A model generated the notes under the pieces. The model was not told the origin of the DNA and made no database searches. It saw only the letters and a list, made by a program, of their open reading frames with translations. This document shows, in pieces, positions 54,900 to 64,000 of a stretch of 64,000 nt of DNA. The first letter of the stretch is position 1, and each line of letters begins with the position of its first letter. The position numbers were made by a program, and so were the translations under genes. The DNA comes from Pomphorhynchus laevis. Lineage: Eukaryota > Acanthocephala > Palaeacanthocephala > Echinorhynchida > Pomphorhynchidae. The stretch covers positions 1 through 64,000 of the forward strand of contig WNNJ02003156.1 in NCBI GenBank assembly GCA_012934845.2. Direction: 5' to 3'.

Positions 54900-55345
54900 A
54901 AATACCGTTTGTTACCATGGATGTGTAATAAAGAAATATGCTTTGTATTAGAATAAGATATACATGATAATCAAATTTCATCAGAGGAAATACGTCATTA
55001 GCATGTATTTGGCCACTCTGCTATGTTAGATCGAGGAATGTGGGCCGAAACCTGATAGCATAACAATAATATCATATAATGTTATCAGTGCTATCATATT
55101 AATGTTATCAATGTTATCATAGTTCCTCCTGGTGACCGCTATTCTTTATTCGAATACATAATATACTTTTTATTCGATTAATAAAAATTGATTTTTATTT
55201 TAAATTATAGTAATATATTTTATCGTTATATAAATATTAATTGTATAAGATTTTAAAACTATTTACTATTTATAATTATTTATCTTTATTTTTAATTTAT
55301 AAATAGTATAAAATACGTAAACTCAGTTAGCTGATCTAGTTTTAT
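54900..55345. repeat. MITE-like repeat 1, copy with internal insertion
   Basis: TTGTATTAGAATAAGATATA, GAGGAAATACGTCATTAGCA, CTGCTATGTTAGATCGAGGA and CTGATAGCATAACA match the repeat; about 45 bases of ATCATA-type sequence (55,070-55,115) are duplicated inside, then GTTCCTCCTGGTGACC resumes. It ends ACTCAGTTAGCTGATCT near 55,340. A right-half copy is at 55,545-55,745. Confidence 0.7.
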
Positions 55346-55349
55346 TATT

Positions 55350-56490
55350 CAACAACTAATCCCCTTAATTTCGACATTAAATGTTTATTTATTTCGATTG
55401 TTTGGCAGATAAATTAGACACTGGCTGTTATTAATCAGATATCTATACAAAATATACAGATTTTGTACTAATCATAAATTTAAAAAATATCTTAATACAA
55501 AAACTAAATCATAAATTTTATAACGCAATTTTTATGAATTGATTAATTGATAATATATACTTAACGCAATTTTATGAACCGACTATAGTAATAAATTTTA
55601 TCTTTATCAATATTAATTGTATAAAATTATACAAAATTATTTACTATTTATAATTATTTATCATTATTTTTAATTTATAAATAGTATAAAATACGTAAAC
55701 TCAGTTAGATGATCTGATTTAGTCATATAATAAATATTTGCATGTCATTAACTATATAAAGTGTTTGTTTTTATAATTTTATGCTATTGGAATATCTACT
55801 AAATGCCTGGAAGAGTATGAAATACATATATCGTGTATACTTGCCTTTAGGCTATAAGACTAAATAATCAAATGAACATTTAATCTTTGAAGCCAAATCC
55901 AATTCAAGCATTTTATTGAATGCATTTTGTAAATTGATGGAAATTAAAAAGATCTATTTTGATTTTTTTATATACATTGTATCGGAATAAAGATAAAGAA
56001 CTATTAATCCAAATATTATCAATAATTTCCATTGATACAATTATATAATTCCTTTAAATAGTAAATATTTTAGTTTATTGATTTAAATTTTTATTACTTT
56101 AAAATTAAATTAATTCTAATGATGATAGCAGAAGCTATTGAAATATTGTACTTTTAAATAAAGGAAAATATTTTTTTCGTTCCATTAAAACTAATTAATT
56201 TTTGAGTTTTAGATCAAAGTTTATTTTTAATTAGAATTATGAACCATTCAGTTTTTTATTTAGCAACTCATTGTAGTATTTTAATTTATTAAAAATTTAG
56301 TTTTATTAGGAAACTCATATTTGAGTTTTAGAATAAGATCAAATTTACTTCTAATTCCAGTTATAAAAATAATTCCAGTTATCCGAACACAGTCAGTTAT
56401 CTTAACATTAAATTATTATTACCATTTAATTATTATTATTATTAATTATTATTATTATCATTAATTATTATTATTATTAATTAATTAAAT
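55350..56490. other. AT-rich stretch ending in an ATT microsatellite
   Basis: This contains the partial repeat 1 copy at 55,545-55,745, a segment at 56,112-56,180 related to the palindrome arm (GATGATAGCAGAAGCTATTG), and (ATT)n-type sequence at 56,408-56,490 directly before the RT element. No gene was seen. Confidence 0.5.
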
Positions 56491-59452
56491 TATTCGAATT
56501 AAAAATATATTCCCCAAATCGGAGTCTATCAATGTGAATTCTATCCAATGTCGAAATTCTACACATACAGATCCGACTAGCATATTCAACGACCAAGTTC
56601 ATTCAATAGATTCCTTATCTACATTTCGAAACAACGATGCAACAGCACGGGCAAGGGCAGTAAGTAATATAACGACACCCAGTATTTCTATTGAATACAT
56701 ATATTATAAGGTATGTAATTGGCGCCCCAACCTCATGCAACTTCCTATATGTACGGCGAGTAACGAATTTATAGATATTCTTTCTTCTTATTACAATTTA
56801 ATAGCAAATGACAAAGATGATGGCCAAATCTCATTGATGAAAGCAACGGTTTTCTCACAGTGTATCCTTCAAAAAATCCCAACGCGTAAGATCTCTTACA
56901 CTAGAAAGACCATTGAACGTCGTTTAAAGAGTTGGAAAGCGGAAGACTTTATAAGTGTATATGAAGAAGCATTGATGTTGCAGACAACATCCCATTGCAA
57001 TGTGAAAACTAAGAAGATTGATTGGCATAAAAACTACATTCGGCTAATGGAGAATGGATGTGTAGCTTCAGCAACCAGACTTCTAGAATTTAAAGACGAT
57101 TCACCCATTCTTTCTCCCGATTCGAAAGTTGGTACAAATACTGTAATAGAGAAGCTAGCAGAATTACACCCTTACCCTGCTGAAATAGATCAGAGTGCTA
57201 TTCTATCGGATTTTGTTGAGGGAGTAACTAGTCATCATCCAGTCATATTTTATTCTATAGATGCAGACGAAATCATTGCAGCAGCAAGGAGAACTCAAGG
57301 TGGCGCTGGACCTTCAGGCTTAAATGCAATAATGTGGAAGAGAATGTTAACTGGATTCGGTATCCACTCTAAGAAGTTGGCAACATCACTAGCGGAATTT
57401 GCAATACGATTAGCTTCGGAGCATATCAATCCTAACAGTTTGCGTGCGTTTGTAGCGAGTAGACTTATAGCTTTAAAAAAGACTGCAGGTATACGACCAA
57501 TTGGCGTGGGACAAGTGGAACGACGGATAATTAGCAAAGTCGTTTTAGGAAAAATTAGAGGACATATTCAGGATGTAATGGGAACTGTGCAATTGTGCGC
57601 ATCACAGAGAAGCGGAATAGAATTCGCTGTTCATTCCTTATCAGATTCCTTTCACTCTCGGGTTGACTTTGGCTTACTGGCCGTGGATGCAACAAACGCT
57701 TTTAATTCCGTAAATCGACGTCTAACATTAGCAAACATAAAATTCATTTGTCCGTCTCTTGAAACAATACTAGTGAACTTATACATAAAATCATCAACAA
57801 TGTTTACTGGTAGTGATCCGATATTTTCAAAAGAGGGTTTCACTCAAGGTGACCCTTTGGCCATGGCTGCATTTGCCGTTTCGACTCTACCACTCATCCT
57901 TCATATTCAAAAATGTTTACCATCCGTGATTCAACGATGGTACGCAGACGATGCAAATTTTGTCGGTCCTAGCGATGATTTATATAAAGCCTGGGATATA
58001 CTAAAAACAATAGGCCCAAAATTTGGCTATTACGTTAATCCACTAAAGACACAGCTGCTAATACACAAGGAACATGAATTCGACACTAGCAACTTCTCTG
58101 ACTGTAAAATAAGTGAGCGTGCTATCGAAGTACTCGGAACTCCCATTGGAGCAGAAGCTGATGTTTTGGATATTATAAAAACCAGGGTAACATCCTGGGC
58201 ATCCACACTTGAAAGATTAGTTGAAGTTAGTAAAATTGATAGACAAACTGCTTATTCCGGGTTAATACACTCTGTGCAATGGAAATGGATATATACTTAC
58301 AGAACAGTACCAATGTGCACGGATGTCACTAGATGTCTTAAAAACCTATTGTATAGCGGTTTTATTGAGTCAATCACACAAGCGAAAATTGAACAAGCAC
58401 ATAAAGAATTATTAACTCTACCGTTCAAGTTAGGGGGCATTGGGTTAGTTGATCCGGAATACATCGCTGACTTGGAGTACGATTATTCTCGTAGAATGTA
58501 CGAAACCTATCGAGACGGATATACGGGAGAAAACCTGAGGGATGTTCAAACTCAAACAGCTAGAAATATTTCATACATGAGATTAAATGTAGCCAAATCG
58601 AGGAAAGAATTAATACTAAAATCTCTACCATCGGATTACTTTAAGATATTGGCACATGCTAGTTACAAGGGAGCTTCATCGTGGCTATCTTCCCTACCTC
58701 TACGTCACGAGGGGTTTCGGCTTACAAACAATGAGTTTAGCGATGCATTAGCAGGTCGCTATGGATGGTCTTTGCGAGCATTAGAAAATAAAAAATGCAT
58801 ATGTTCTTCAGAAATGACTATCAATCATGCATTTTCGTGCAAGACCGGAGCGCTACCATCTATCAGGCATAATGAAGTAAGGGATATATTTTCTCATCTC
58901 TTAAGCGGGATATGCAGTGGCGTGGAGGTTGAACCAGTATTAGCAACCGTTCCATCTGATTATCGTTTTAACAACAATAGCACAAGCATATCGAAAGAAG
59001 CGCGTCTGGATGTTGTATGTAGTGGACTATTCGGAAGCCGGTTTGAGCGGACATTTTTGGATGTCACAATATTTAATGTACATGCTCCCTCTAACTCCCG
59101 AACTGAGCGTAAGGCTGACTTTGAATACCATGAAAAACGAAAAATTTCGAAGTATGGAGAGCGAATTTTAAGTTTAGAACAGGCGCATTTCAGTCCGTTA
59201 ATTTTTTCGTCTTCAGGAGGATCAAGTCAGGAATCTAATAGGATAATGAAGCAAATAGCGTCAAAATTAAGCTCAAAACGCGAACTCCCATATCCTCAAA
59301 TAATAAAAAATATACGAGAGAAAATTTCATTTGCCTTAGCTCGTGCTGCATCTGCCTGTTTAAGAGCGCCACGCTCTACATATGGAAAACCTATTCACGA
59401 TCATTTTCGATCAACAGAAGAGATGTCACGAAAGCCGGAAGATTCGAATTAA
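56489..59452 (+). CDS. Intact RT with CCHC and restriction-like nuclease domains (RLE family 1 element)
   Basis: An uninterrupted frame (972 codons from GTG 56,534; open from 56,489). RT: GPSGLNAIMWKRM (~256-268), LKKTAGIRPIGVGQVERRII (fingers), LLAVDATNAFNSVN (A, Asp ~384), GFTQGDPLAMAAF (B), WYADDANF (C, ~469), GPKFGYYVNPLKTQL (D), VLGTPIGAEAD (E). Then LPFKLGGIGLVDP and GASSWLSSLPLRHEGF. The CCHC knuckle CICSSEMTINHAFSC (~755-769) and RHNEVRDIF precede ARLDVV, FERTFLDVTIFN and HEKRKISKYGERI, a PD-(D/E)XK-like order as in R2-type elements. No APE domain, RNase H or clear N-terminal fingers. The first in-frame ATG (56,735) falls inside a conserved block (CNWRPNLMQLP), so the true start is unresolved: a non-AUG start or an upstream spliced exon. 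It resembles RT proteins I know from cnidarians and molluscs. Flanked by ATT/TAA repeats; looks functional. Confidence 0.85.
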   Translation: MIRIKNIFPKSESINVNSIQCRNSTHTDPTSIFNDQVHSIDSLSTFRNNDATARARAVSNITTPSISIEYIYYKVCNWRPNLMQLPICTASNEFIDILSSYYNLIANDKDDGQISLMKATVFSQCILQKIPTRKISYTRKTIERRLKSWKAEDFISVYEEALMLQTTSHCNVKTKKIDWHKNYIRLMENGCVASATRLLEFKDDSPILSPDSKVGTNTVIEKLAELHPYPAEIDQSAILSDFVEGVTSHHPVIFYSIDADEIIAAARRTQGGAGPSGLNAIMWKRMLTGFGIHSKKLATSLAEFAIRLASEHINPNSLRAFVASRLIALKKTAGIRPIGVGQVERRIISKVVLGKIRGHIQDVMGTVQLCASQRSGIEFAVHSLSDSFHSRVDFGLLAVDATNAFNSVNRRLTLANIKFICPSLETILVNLYIKSSTMFTGSDPIFSKEGFTQGDPLAMAAFAVSTLPLILHIQKCLPSVIQRWYADDANFVGPSDDLYKAWDILKTIGPKFGYYVNPLKTQLLIHKEHEFDTSNFSDCKISERAIEVLGTPIGAEADVLDIIKTRVTSWASTLERLVEVSKIDRQTAYSGLIHSVQWKWIYTYRTVPMCTDVTRCLKNLLYSGFIESITQAKIEQAHKELLTLPFKLGGIGLVDPEYIADLEYDYSRRMYETYRDGYTGENLRDVQTQTARNISYMRLNVAKSRKELILKSLPSDYFKILAHASYKGASSWLSSLPLRHEGFRLTNNEFSDALAGRYGWSLRALENKKCICSSEMTINHAFSCKTGALPSIRHNEVRDIFSHLLSGICSGVEVEPVLATVPSDYRFNNNSTSISKEARLDVVCSGLFGSRFERTFLDVTIFNVHAPSNSRTERKADFEYHEKRKISKYGERILSLEQAHFSPLIFSSSGGSSQESNRIMKQIASKLSSKRELPYPQIIKNIREKISFALARAASACLRAPRSTYGKPIHDHFRSTEEMSRKPEDSN

Positions 59453-59557
59453 AGAGAAATAACTTAGCTTATGATTGGATTTTTGAATTCTTTAGTTCTT
59501 TACTTTTGGACACATTCTTGTATGTTTTACGAAAATAAAAATTTTTCTTTAAAAAAA

Positions 59558-59602
59558 TAAAAATTAATAATAATAATAATTATTATTATTATTATTGTAC
59601 AA
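59558..59602. repeat. TAA/ATT microsatellite at 3' end of the RT element
   Basis: (TAA)n turning into (TTA)n directly after an A-rich tail, about 105 bp past the stop codon. It mirrors the ATT repeats at 56,408-56,490 and probably marks the insertion target. Confidence 0.75.
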
Positions 59603-61020
59603 CCTTTTTATTAAAATGCAACTAATTAACGTGACATTTATGTAAAATATAACTATTTTTATATGGTTTTTATAAAATGTTGTTTAGTTCTCTTGGTAAT
59701 ATGAATTAAATTACTGTCTTAACAAATTAGTATTATATTTACTAATTTATGTAAAATGAATAATTACAAAGTAATATTTGTCACTATTTTGGGCTTTATA
59801 TTCTATTTTTTATTATATTAATTTGCGAAATATTGAAAAGTCATCTAAATATATAGTTTATTCTTCTACTTGCTATTTTTTAATCTGCAACAATGAGGCT
59901 TATGTGTATAAATTATAATAGTATTTTGTAGTTTCAGTTATCATTAGACAGTTGGATCAAAGAAGTGTGTGTATTGAGCGAAGTTCAGCTTTGAAAAGAA
60001 CATTCCATTTCTATAAGGCATCATATATAAGTTGAATTTCTTTTCCTTAACTTGTTCTCTCATGTTTTATATTATAAATATAATTTATTGCATCTTAATA
60101 CTTGCTCTAACGGAGAAAAACAATTTTTAACTGTTTATAGTATTATTTTTATTTAATATAAATATATAAAAGTATCAAAATGATATTCGAATATTCTTTA
60201 ATATTTCAATATTTAAAATAAAAAATTATTAATTGCTATAAATGTATCTTTAGCGTTAACATTTTGCTTCGATAAAAAAAGCAAAATATGAGATAAAGTA
60301 TGCTATCTCTTAAATTATGAGATAAAAAATATGATATTTTGAGATAAAGCACATAAAGTACAGAATTAATTTTATATCGATTTTAAAATTAAATTCAAAA
60401 TGGAATAATACGAATAATACTATGATTGTTTGAGCTACGTTTTGAGATCTTTTTAATATTACTATAATTAACTCATCTTATAAAATTGAAATAAATATTT
60501 GATTATTATAATTATATTTTTTTAAATCGCTGTTTTCAAATAAATTAATAATTAATTTAAATCTAATAATTATAGAGTTATTTTAATCAAATACAAATTA
60601 AATAAAATAAATCAGATAAACAATTTAGATAACAAATTATTAAAATCCGTATTTTTAAAATTTTATACTCATAGCAACCTCATTCTTCTTAAATAAAATA
60701 TTAATTTAACTCAAAATTGTGGCTTACCATAAAATCTAAGCTAAGATTCATCAACTAATTCAGATACAAATAGCCAGCGTTAATTTAATTAAAACTATAT
60801 GTCATCTAATTTTATTTTAAAGCTTTTTGTTTAATCATTAGAAATACCCGTTTTTTATAAAGTATAAGTTTTGAACTATTTATATATAATTTGTATATAT
60901 TTAATGTATGTAATAACATATGTACTTTAATAATTTTAATCTCATGTATTCTAAACTATAAGTTTTAAATGTTTATAATATCATAAAATTATAGTCCAAT
61001 GATACGTTCGATGTACTCTT
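59603..61020. other. AT-rich stretch, nothing recognised
   Basis: No ORF or known repeat was seen in 1.4 kb of AT-rich DNA. Confidence 0.4.
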
Positions 61021-61026
61021 AAATTG

Positions 61027-61291
61027 TTCAGGGCGGATAAACATAGAGATGAATTGAAAAATAAAATTATTGTTCACAAATTTTCGACTATTGCGATAGT
61101 CCTTTACACTTGAAAAGGACTATTGCAATAGTCGAAAATTTGTGAACAATAATTTTCGTTTTCTATTCATCTCGATGTTTAAACGCTGTGAGTGTTATGC
61201 TATGTCATAACACTTGAAAAGGACTATTGCAATAGTCAAAAATTTGTGAACAATAATTTTCTTTTTCTATTCATCTCGATGCTTAAACGCC
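61027..61291. repeat. Penelope-type 3' ends in palindromic arrangement
   Basis: An inverted copy (61,027-61,103) faces a direct copy (61,116-61,192) of a ~75-bp module (GGACTATTGCAATAGTCGAA ... ATTCATCTCGATGTTTAAAC); a third direct copy follows at 61,208-61,291. The module contains the perfect 16-bp palindrome GACTATTGCAATAGTC. The same module ends the element copies at 61.3-62.1 kb (inverted) and 62.4-63.0 kb. Confidence 0.85.
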
Positions 61292-61329
61292 TTGAAATGT
61301 AATACTTTTAATATCTAATCTTAGAGTTT

Positions 61330-62078
61330 TTAAATTACAATTTTGTTGTTCAGGGCGTATAAACATCGAGATGAATTGAAAAATAAAATTATTGTTCACA
61401 AAATTTCGACTATTGCGATAATCTTTTTCAAGTGTTATGTTTTGACATGAAAAAAGAAAAATGATGTATTTATACAATAAAAACGGAAGAAACCAATGAT
61501 GAAAACTCTACCGATTTTGTAGTGTGCTAGTAGGGATAACTAACTTTAAATTATCCTTATTACAATCCATTGTGTTAGAATATGTATACTTAATCTCATC
61601 AAGCGTCTGGATAGGCTCTCTTCATTTTCCAAGATCTTAGAACTAGAAAAATCAGGTTCGAGGTTATGATTAAGCCAATGATTAACTAATGCTGATGAAG
61701 TATCACACTTTTTTAAATTATATTTATGTTGCTTAATTTTTCTGTCAAGCCTTGTTATGTTTACCCAACATATTTACTTGGATAATTCAGACATGGGATT
61801 TTATAATTGACATTAGTCGACTTATATTTAGGCTTGTTCTTGAATTGTTCTGACAGAGTAGCTTTCTTTAAATTGTATAAGGAAATATTTGATGGGATGA
61901 TGTTTTTAAGAAATTAGACGTCACTTACAAATTCCGCAGGTTTGGATACTTGCTTCTCACTCGTACTTGCTTTCAAAGAAGTGATATTCATTCTATTCTT
62001 GATACAACGGCTAATTGCTTGACGTATTGCCCATTTAGGAAAATCTCTAGATTCAAAATATATGCTCGACGCTAATGG
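61330..62078 (-). pseudogene. Penelope-like element 3' part with GIY-YIG nuclease, minus copy
   Basis: Right to left: SSIYFESRDFPKWAIRQAIS (connector, ~62,010-62,070), NITSLKASTSEKQVSKPAEF, then after a stop KKATLSEQFKNKPKYKSTN and YKIPCLNYPSKYVG (GIY-YIG start, ~61,770-61,830), KLSNIN, and the C-terminal NDNLKLVIPTSTLQNR ending near 61,508. The 3' UTR follows to about 61,330 with the palindromic module. It is the inverted counterpart of 62,455-63,015 and keeps a longer coding part (with a SxILENEESLSRRLDEIK-type stretch). At least two stops or frameshifts are present. Confidence 0.75.
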
Positions 62079-62129
62079 TTAGGGACACAATTCCAGCGAA
62101 TCTCGGAAATGTTTGTGTTTTGGTTTTTA

Positions 62130-62440
62130 TGTTTTGTTTAGTTTATAATTATATTAAATACGTAGACTCGGTTAGCTGATTTGATTTATGAACTCGCATT
62201 TAAAATTTGTACATTAATACAAATCACGACTGACAAACATTTAATCAGTTTACAGTTTCTTCTTTACAGTTTCAATCTTTTCTCAGCAAATTACAAACTG
62301 ATTGTAACAAACTGATTGTTGCTCCTTCAATAAATTTTTGTTTCTCTGTAACACAATTAAATGTTATAAATTGATTGTTCACTCATATTTGCTATAATAT
62401 CAATTATAGCAAATTTTAAAAAACATCCTTCTTTTTAAAA
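62130..62440. other. Spacer between the inverted Penelope-like copies
   Basis: AT-rich, with the end of MITE-like repeat 1 (ACGTAGACTCGGTTAGCTGA, 62,160-62,182) and an inverted GATTGTTCACTCATATTTGC at 62,362. No ORF was seen. Confidence 0.45.
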
Positions 62441-62454
62441 AACATCATCACATC

Positions 62455-62815
62455 ATATATTTCCTTATACAATTTAAAGAAAGCTACTCTGTCAGAACAA
62501 TTCAAGAACAAACCTAAATATAAGTCGACTAATGTCGCTTATAAAATCCCATGTCTAAATTGTCCAGCCAAATATTTTGGGCAAACAAAACAAGGCTTGA
62601 CAGAAAAAATGAAGCAACATAACTATAATTTAAAAAAGTGTGATACTTCATCAGCATTAGTTAATCATTGGCTGAAGGTCTTGGAAAATGAAGACAGCCT
62701 ATCCAGATGCCTGATAAAAGAAAGTATACACATTCATAGTTATTCTATCACGATGGATGGTAATAATGACAATTGGAAGTTAGTTATCCCTACTAGCACA
62801 CTACAAAATCGGTAG
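62455..62815 (+). pseudogene. Penelope-like element 3' part with GIY-YIG nuclease, plus copy
   Basis: An open frame reads KKATLSEQFKNKPKYKSTN, VAYKIPCLNCPAKYFGQTKQ (GIY-YIG core: YKIPC..C and Y-F-G in place of Y-I-G), then LTEKMKQHNYNLKKCDTSSA with LVNHWLKVLE, and ends STLQNR at TAG 62,813. This is the endonuclease domain that Penelope-like elements carry after their RT. The RT is absent (5' truncation near 62,440), so this copy is dead, but its frame is clean. The Arg usually found after QT..L is Glu-Lys here. The 3' UTR with the palindromic module runs to about 63,015. Confidence 0.8.
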
Positions 62816-63020
62816 AATTTTCATCGTTGGTTTCTTCCGTTTTTATTGTATAAATACATCATTTTTCTTTTTTCATGTCAAAACATAACACTTGAAAAGG
62901 ACTATTGCAATAGTCGAAAATTTGTGAACAATAATTTTATTTTTCAATTCATCTCGATGTTTATACGCCCTGAACAACAAAATTGTAATTTAAAAACTCT
63001 AAGATTAGATATTTAAAGTA
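62816..63020 (+). repeat. 3' UTR of Penelope-like element with stem-GAAA module
   Basis: CTTGAAAAG, the palindrome GACTATTGCAATAGTC, then GAAAATTTGTGAAC (62,891-62,930), followed by AATTCATCTCGATGTTTATA and GCCCTGAACAACAAAATTG. It matches 61,330-61,505 in inverted orientation almost base for base. Confidence 0.8.
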
Positions 63021-63623
63021 TTACATTTCTCGTAATAATTAGCTGTTTATTAACAAAGAGGTCAATGCTTTTATTGCTCTCGTCTAAAATTGCTATTGTT
63101 TGCCTATAGCATATTTTATTAATAATATGTTCATCGTTGTAAAAGAAGTATACAATAGAGGGGTCAAAAGTTTGAAATTAAGATAGTGAAATTTATAATT
63201 TAAATTTTTTTCAATTGCATAATTGTAAGTGGTATTACATCATTTTGAGCATATCCAGCAACTGCAAATTCGATTATGTCATAATAGTGACCATGTATAT
63301 TGAAATTAAAGTTAACAAACGTTTGTATAATAATTTGTTAAATTAAATATAACTCGGTTTGTTTATTACATTTAAAAGAAACCATTGATTGTGAAGAAAT
63401 TTGCGTAACGTCCTTGCAATAATTACGTGGTGATAATATAATAAATATGACTTATGTGTATTTATATATTTTACTTTGAATATCACACATATTTTATAAT
63501 TTGCATAAAATTCTAATACAGAGGATATTCAAATATATAAATTTTATATATTTCTGTTGTCCATCATTCACAGAAACATTAATTAAGAAAAAGCTAATTA
63601 CCTGTTAAAATTATAGTTTTCAG
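63021..63623. other. AT-rich region, probable intron or 5' region of the last exon
   Basis: No ORF or known repeat. It ends in TTATAGTTTTCAG (63,611-63,623), a good splice acceptor directly before the open exon. Confidence 0.5.
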
Positions 63624-63998
63624 CAAATGCCTGTGTGGCCATACAATAATCAAAACGTCTATCAGCATCAAGCGGTTCAGCCTAATGCTCAATATTTACC
63701 AATGCAGCAATCAACAAGAAATGACAGGCATGGTTGGGCACAATTTATCGCTAGTCAAACAAATCACCGCCCATACATTCCTCAAATGTATAACAACCAT
63801 ATACCACCCTACAATCATCAACAGATCCCAACGTACAACGCGGATAACCCTTATCAGCCAGCGAATTATTCTGCTCATCATCAACAACAATCTCAGTCTA
63901 TTCAACAATCCACTTGCTCGGATGAAAAGCAATTGTTTTGTGTAGACAGAGTGGGTCTTGAACATAATAAGCCTCCAGCGTTTACACAACGTTACAAG
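63624..63998 (+). CDS. Exon of an unrecognised Gln/Asn/Pro/Tyr-rich protein, runs to the window edge
   Basis: One plus-strand frame is open from the acceptor at 63,623 to the end: QMPVWPYNNQNVYQHQAVQP, then QYLPMQQSTRNDRHGWAQFI, PYIPQMYNNHIPPYNHQQIP and a more ordinary end CSDEKQLFCVDRVGLEHNKP with AFTQRYK. The first ~95 residues are rich in Gln, Asn, Pro, Tyr and His, with low-complexity, prion-like character common in RNA-binding and transcriptional cofactors. The last bases read AAG|GT, so a donor site may fall exactly at the window edge (phase 0). The direction of reading and the splice signals make a host gene likely. I do not recognise the protein; the low-complexity part gives no family information. 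Confidence 0.6.
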
Positions 63999-64000
63999 GT

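Noticed and set aside
62889-62932. A working hammerhead ribozyme
   Set aside because: The CTGANGA strand is replaced by CTTGAAAAG and stems I and III are not evident; it is kept only as a possible relic.

Overview
The window looks like nuclear DNA of an invertebrate animal. It is AT-rich, has at least one clear spliceosomal intron (GT...AG, 5.2 kb), two eukaryotic-type biotin-protein ligase genes, and a dense mosaic of animal-type retroelements: L2-like, CR1-like and RTE-like LINEs, Penelope-like elements with GIY-YIG nucleases, and LINE-like elements with a C-terminal restriction-like nuclease. I cannot name the species or phylum from the sequence. All family assignments are from motif recognition by eye; nothing was aligned or searched.

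Host genes are few. Biotin-protein ligase copy 1 lies at 7,089-13,273 (+) as two exons (7,089-7,670 and 12,905-13,273) joined across a transposon-filled intron. A second, strongly diverged biotin-protein ligase lies at 27,869-28,849 (+) as one uninterrupted exon. The right edge (63,624-63,998, +) holds one exon of an unrecognised Gln/Asn/Pro/Tyr-rich protein that runs off the window.

Layout. 1-2.4 kb: LINE with a gag-like ORF1 and APE endonuclease (-). 2.6-6.4 kb: nuclease fragments of two restriction-like-endonuclease (RLE) element families and a decayed CR1-like LINE (-). 7.1-13.3 kb: ligase gene 1, whose intron carries CR1-like and RTE-like LINE pieces and a broken Ty3/gypsy-like fossil. 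13.3-19.4 kb: short interspersed repeats, an L2-like LINE inserted into a MITE-like repeat, and a Penelope-like RT fragment. 19.4-27.2 kb: a cluster of L2 copies, one nested inside another, then short elements with L2-type tails. 27.9-28.8 kb: ligase gene 2. 30-35 kb: an old RLE element (-). 36.9-40.1 kb: a nearly intact L2 copy (-). 40.3-43.3 kb: a CR1-like LINE with a nearly full ORF2 inserted into a second copy of the same RLE element. 43.4-50 kb: further LINE pieces. 50-56.4 kb: AT-rich repeats, MITE-like elements and a 187-bp near-perfect palindrome. 56.5-59.5 kb: an open 972-codon RT of the RLE type, between ATT/TAA microsatellites. 61.0-63.0 kb: an inverted pair of Penelope-like 3' ends.

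The most notable system is the RLE-type RT element at 56.5-59.5 kb. It is uninterrupted, has all RT motifs, a CCHC knuckle and a nuclease-like C-terminus, and has decayed relatives at 6.1-6.4 and 48.4-48.9 kb. Other points worth following are the paired divergent biotin ligases, the base-pair-compensated 3' hairpin shared by L2 copies and short tail-only elements, and the three nested insertions whose junctions can be read directly.
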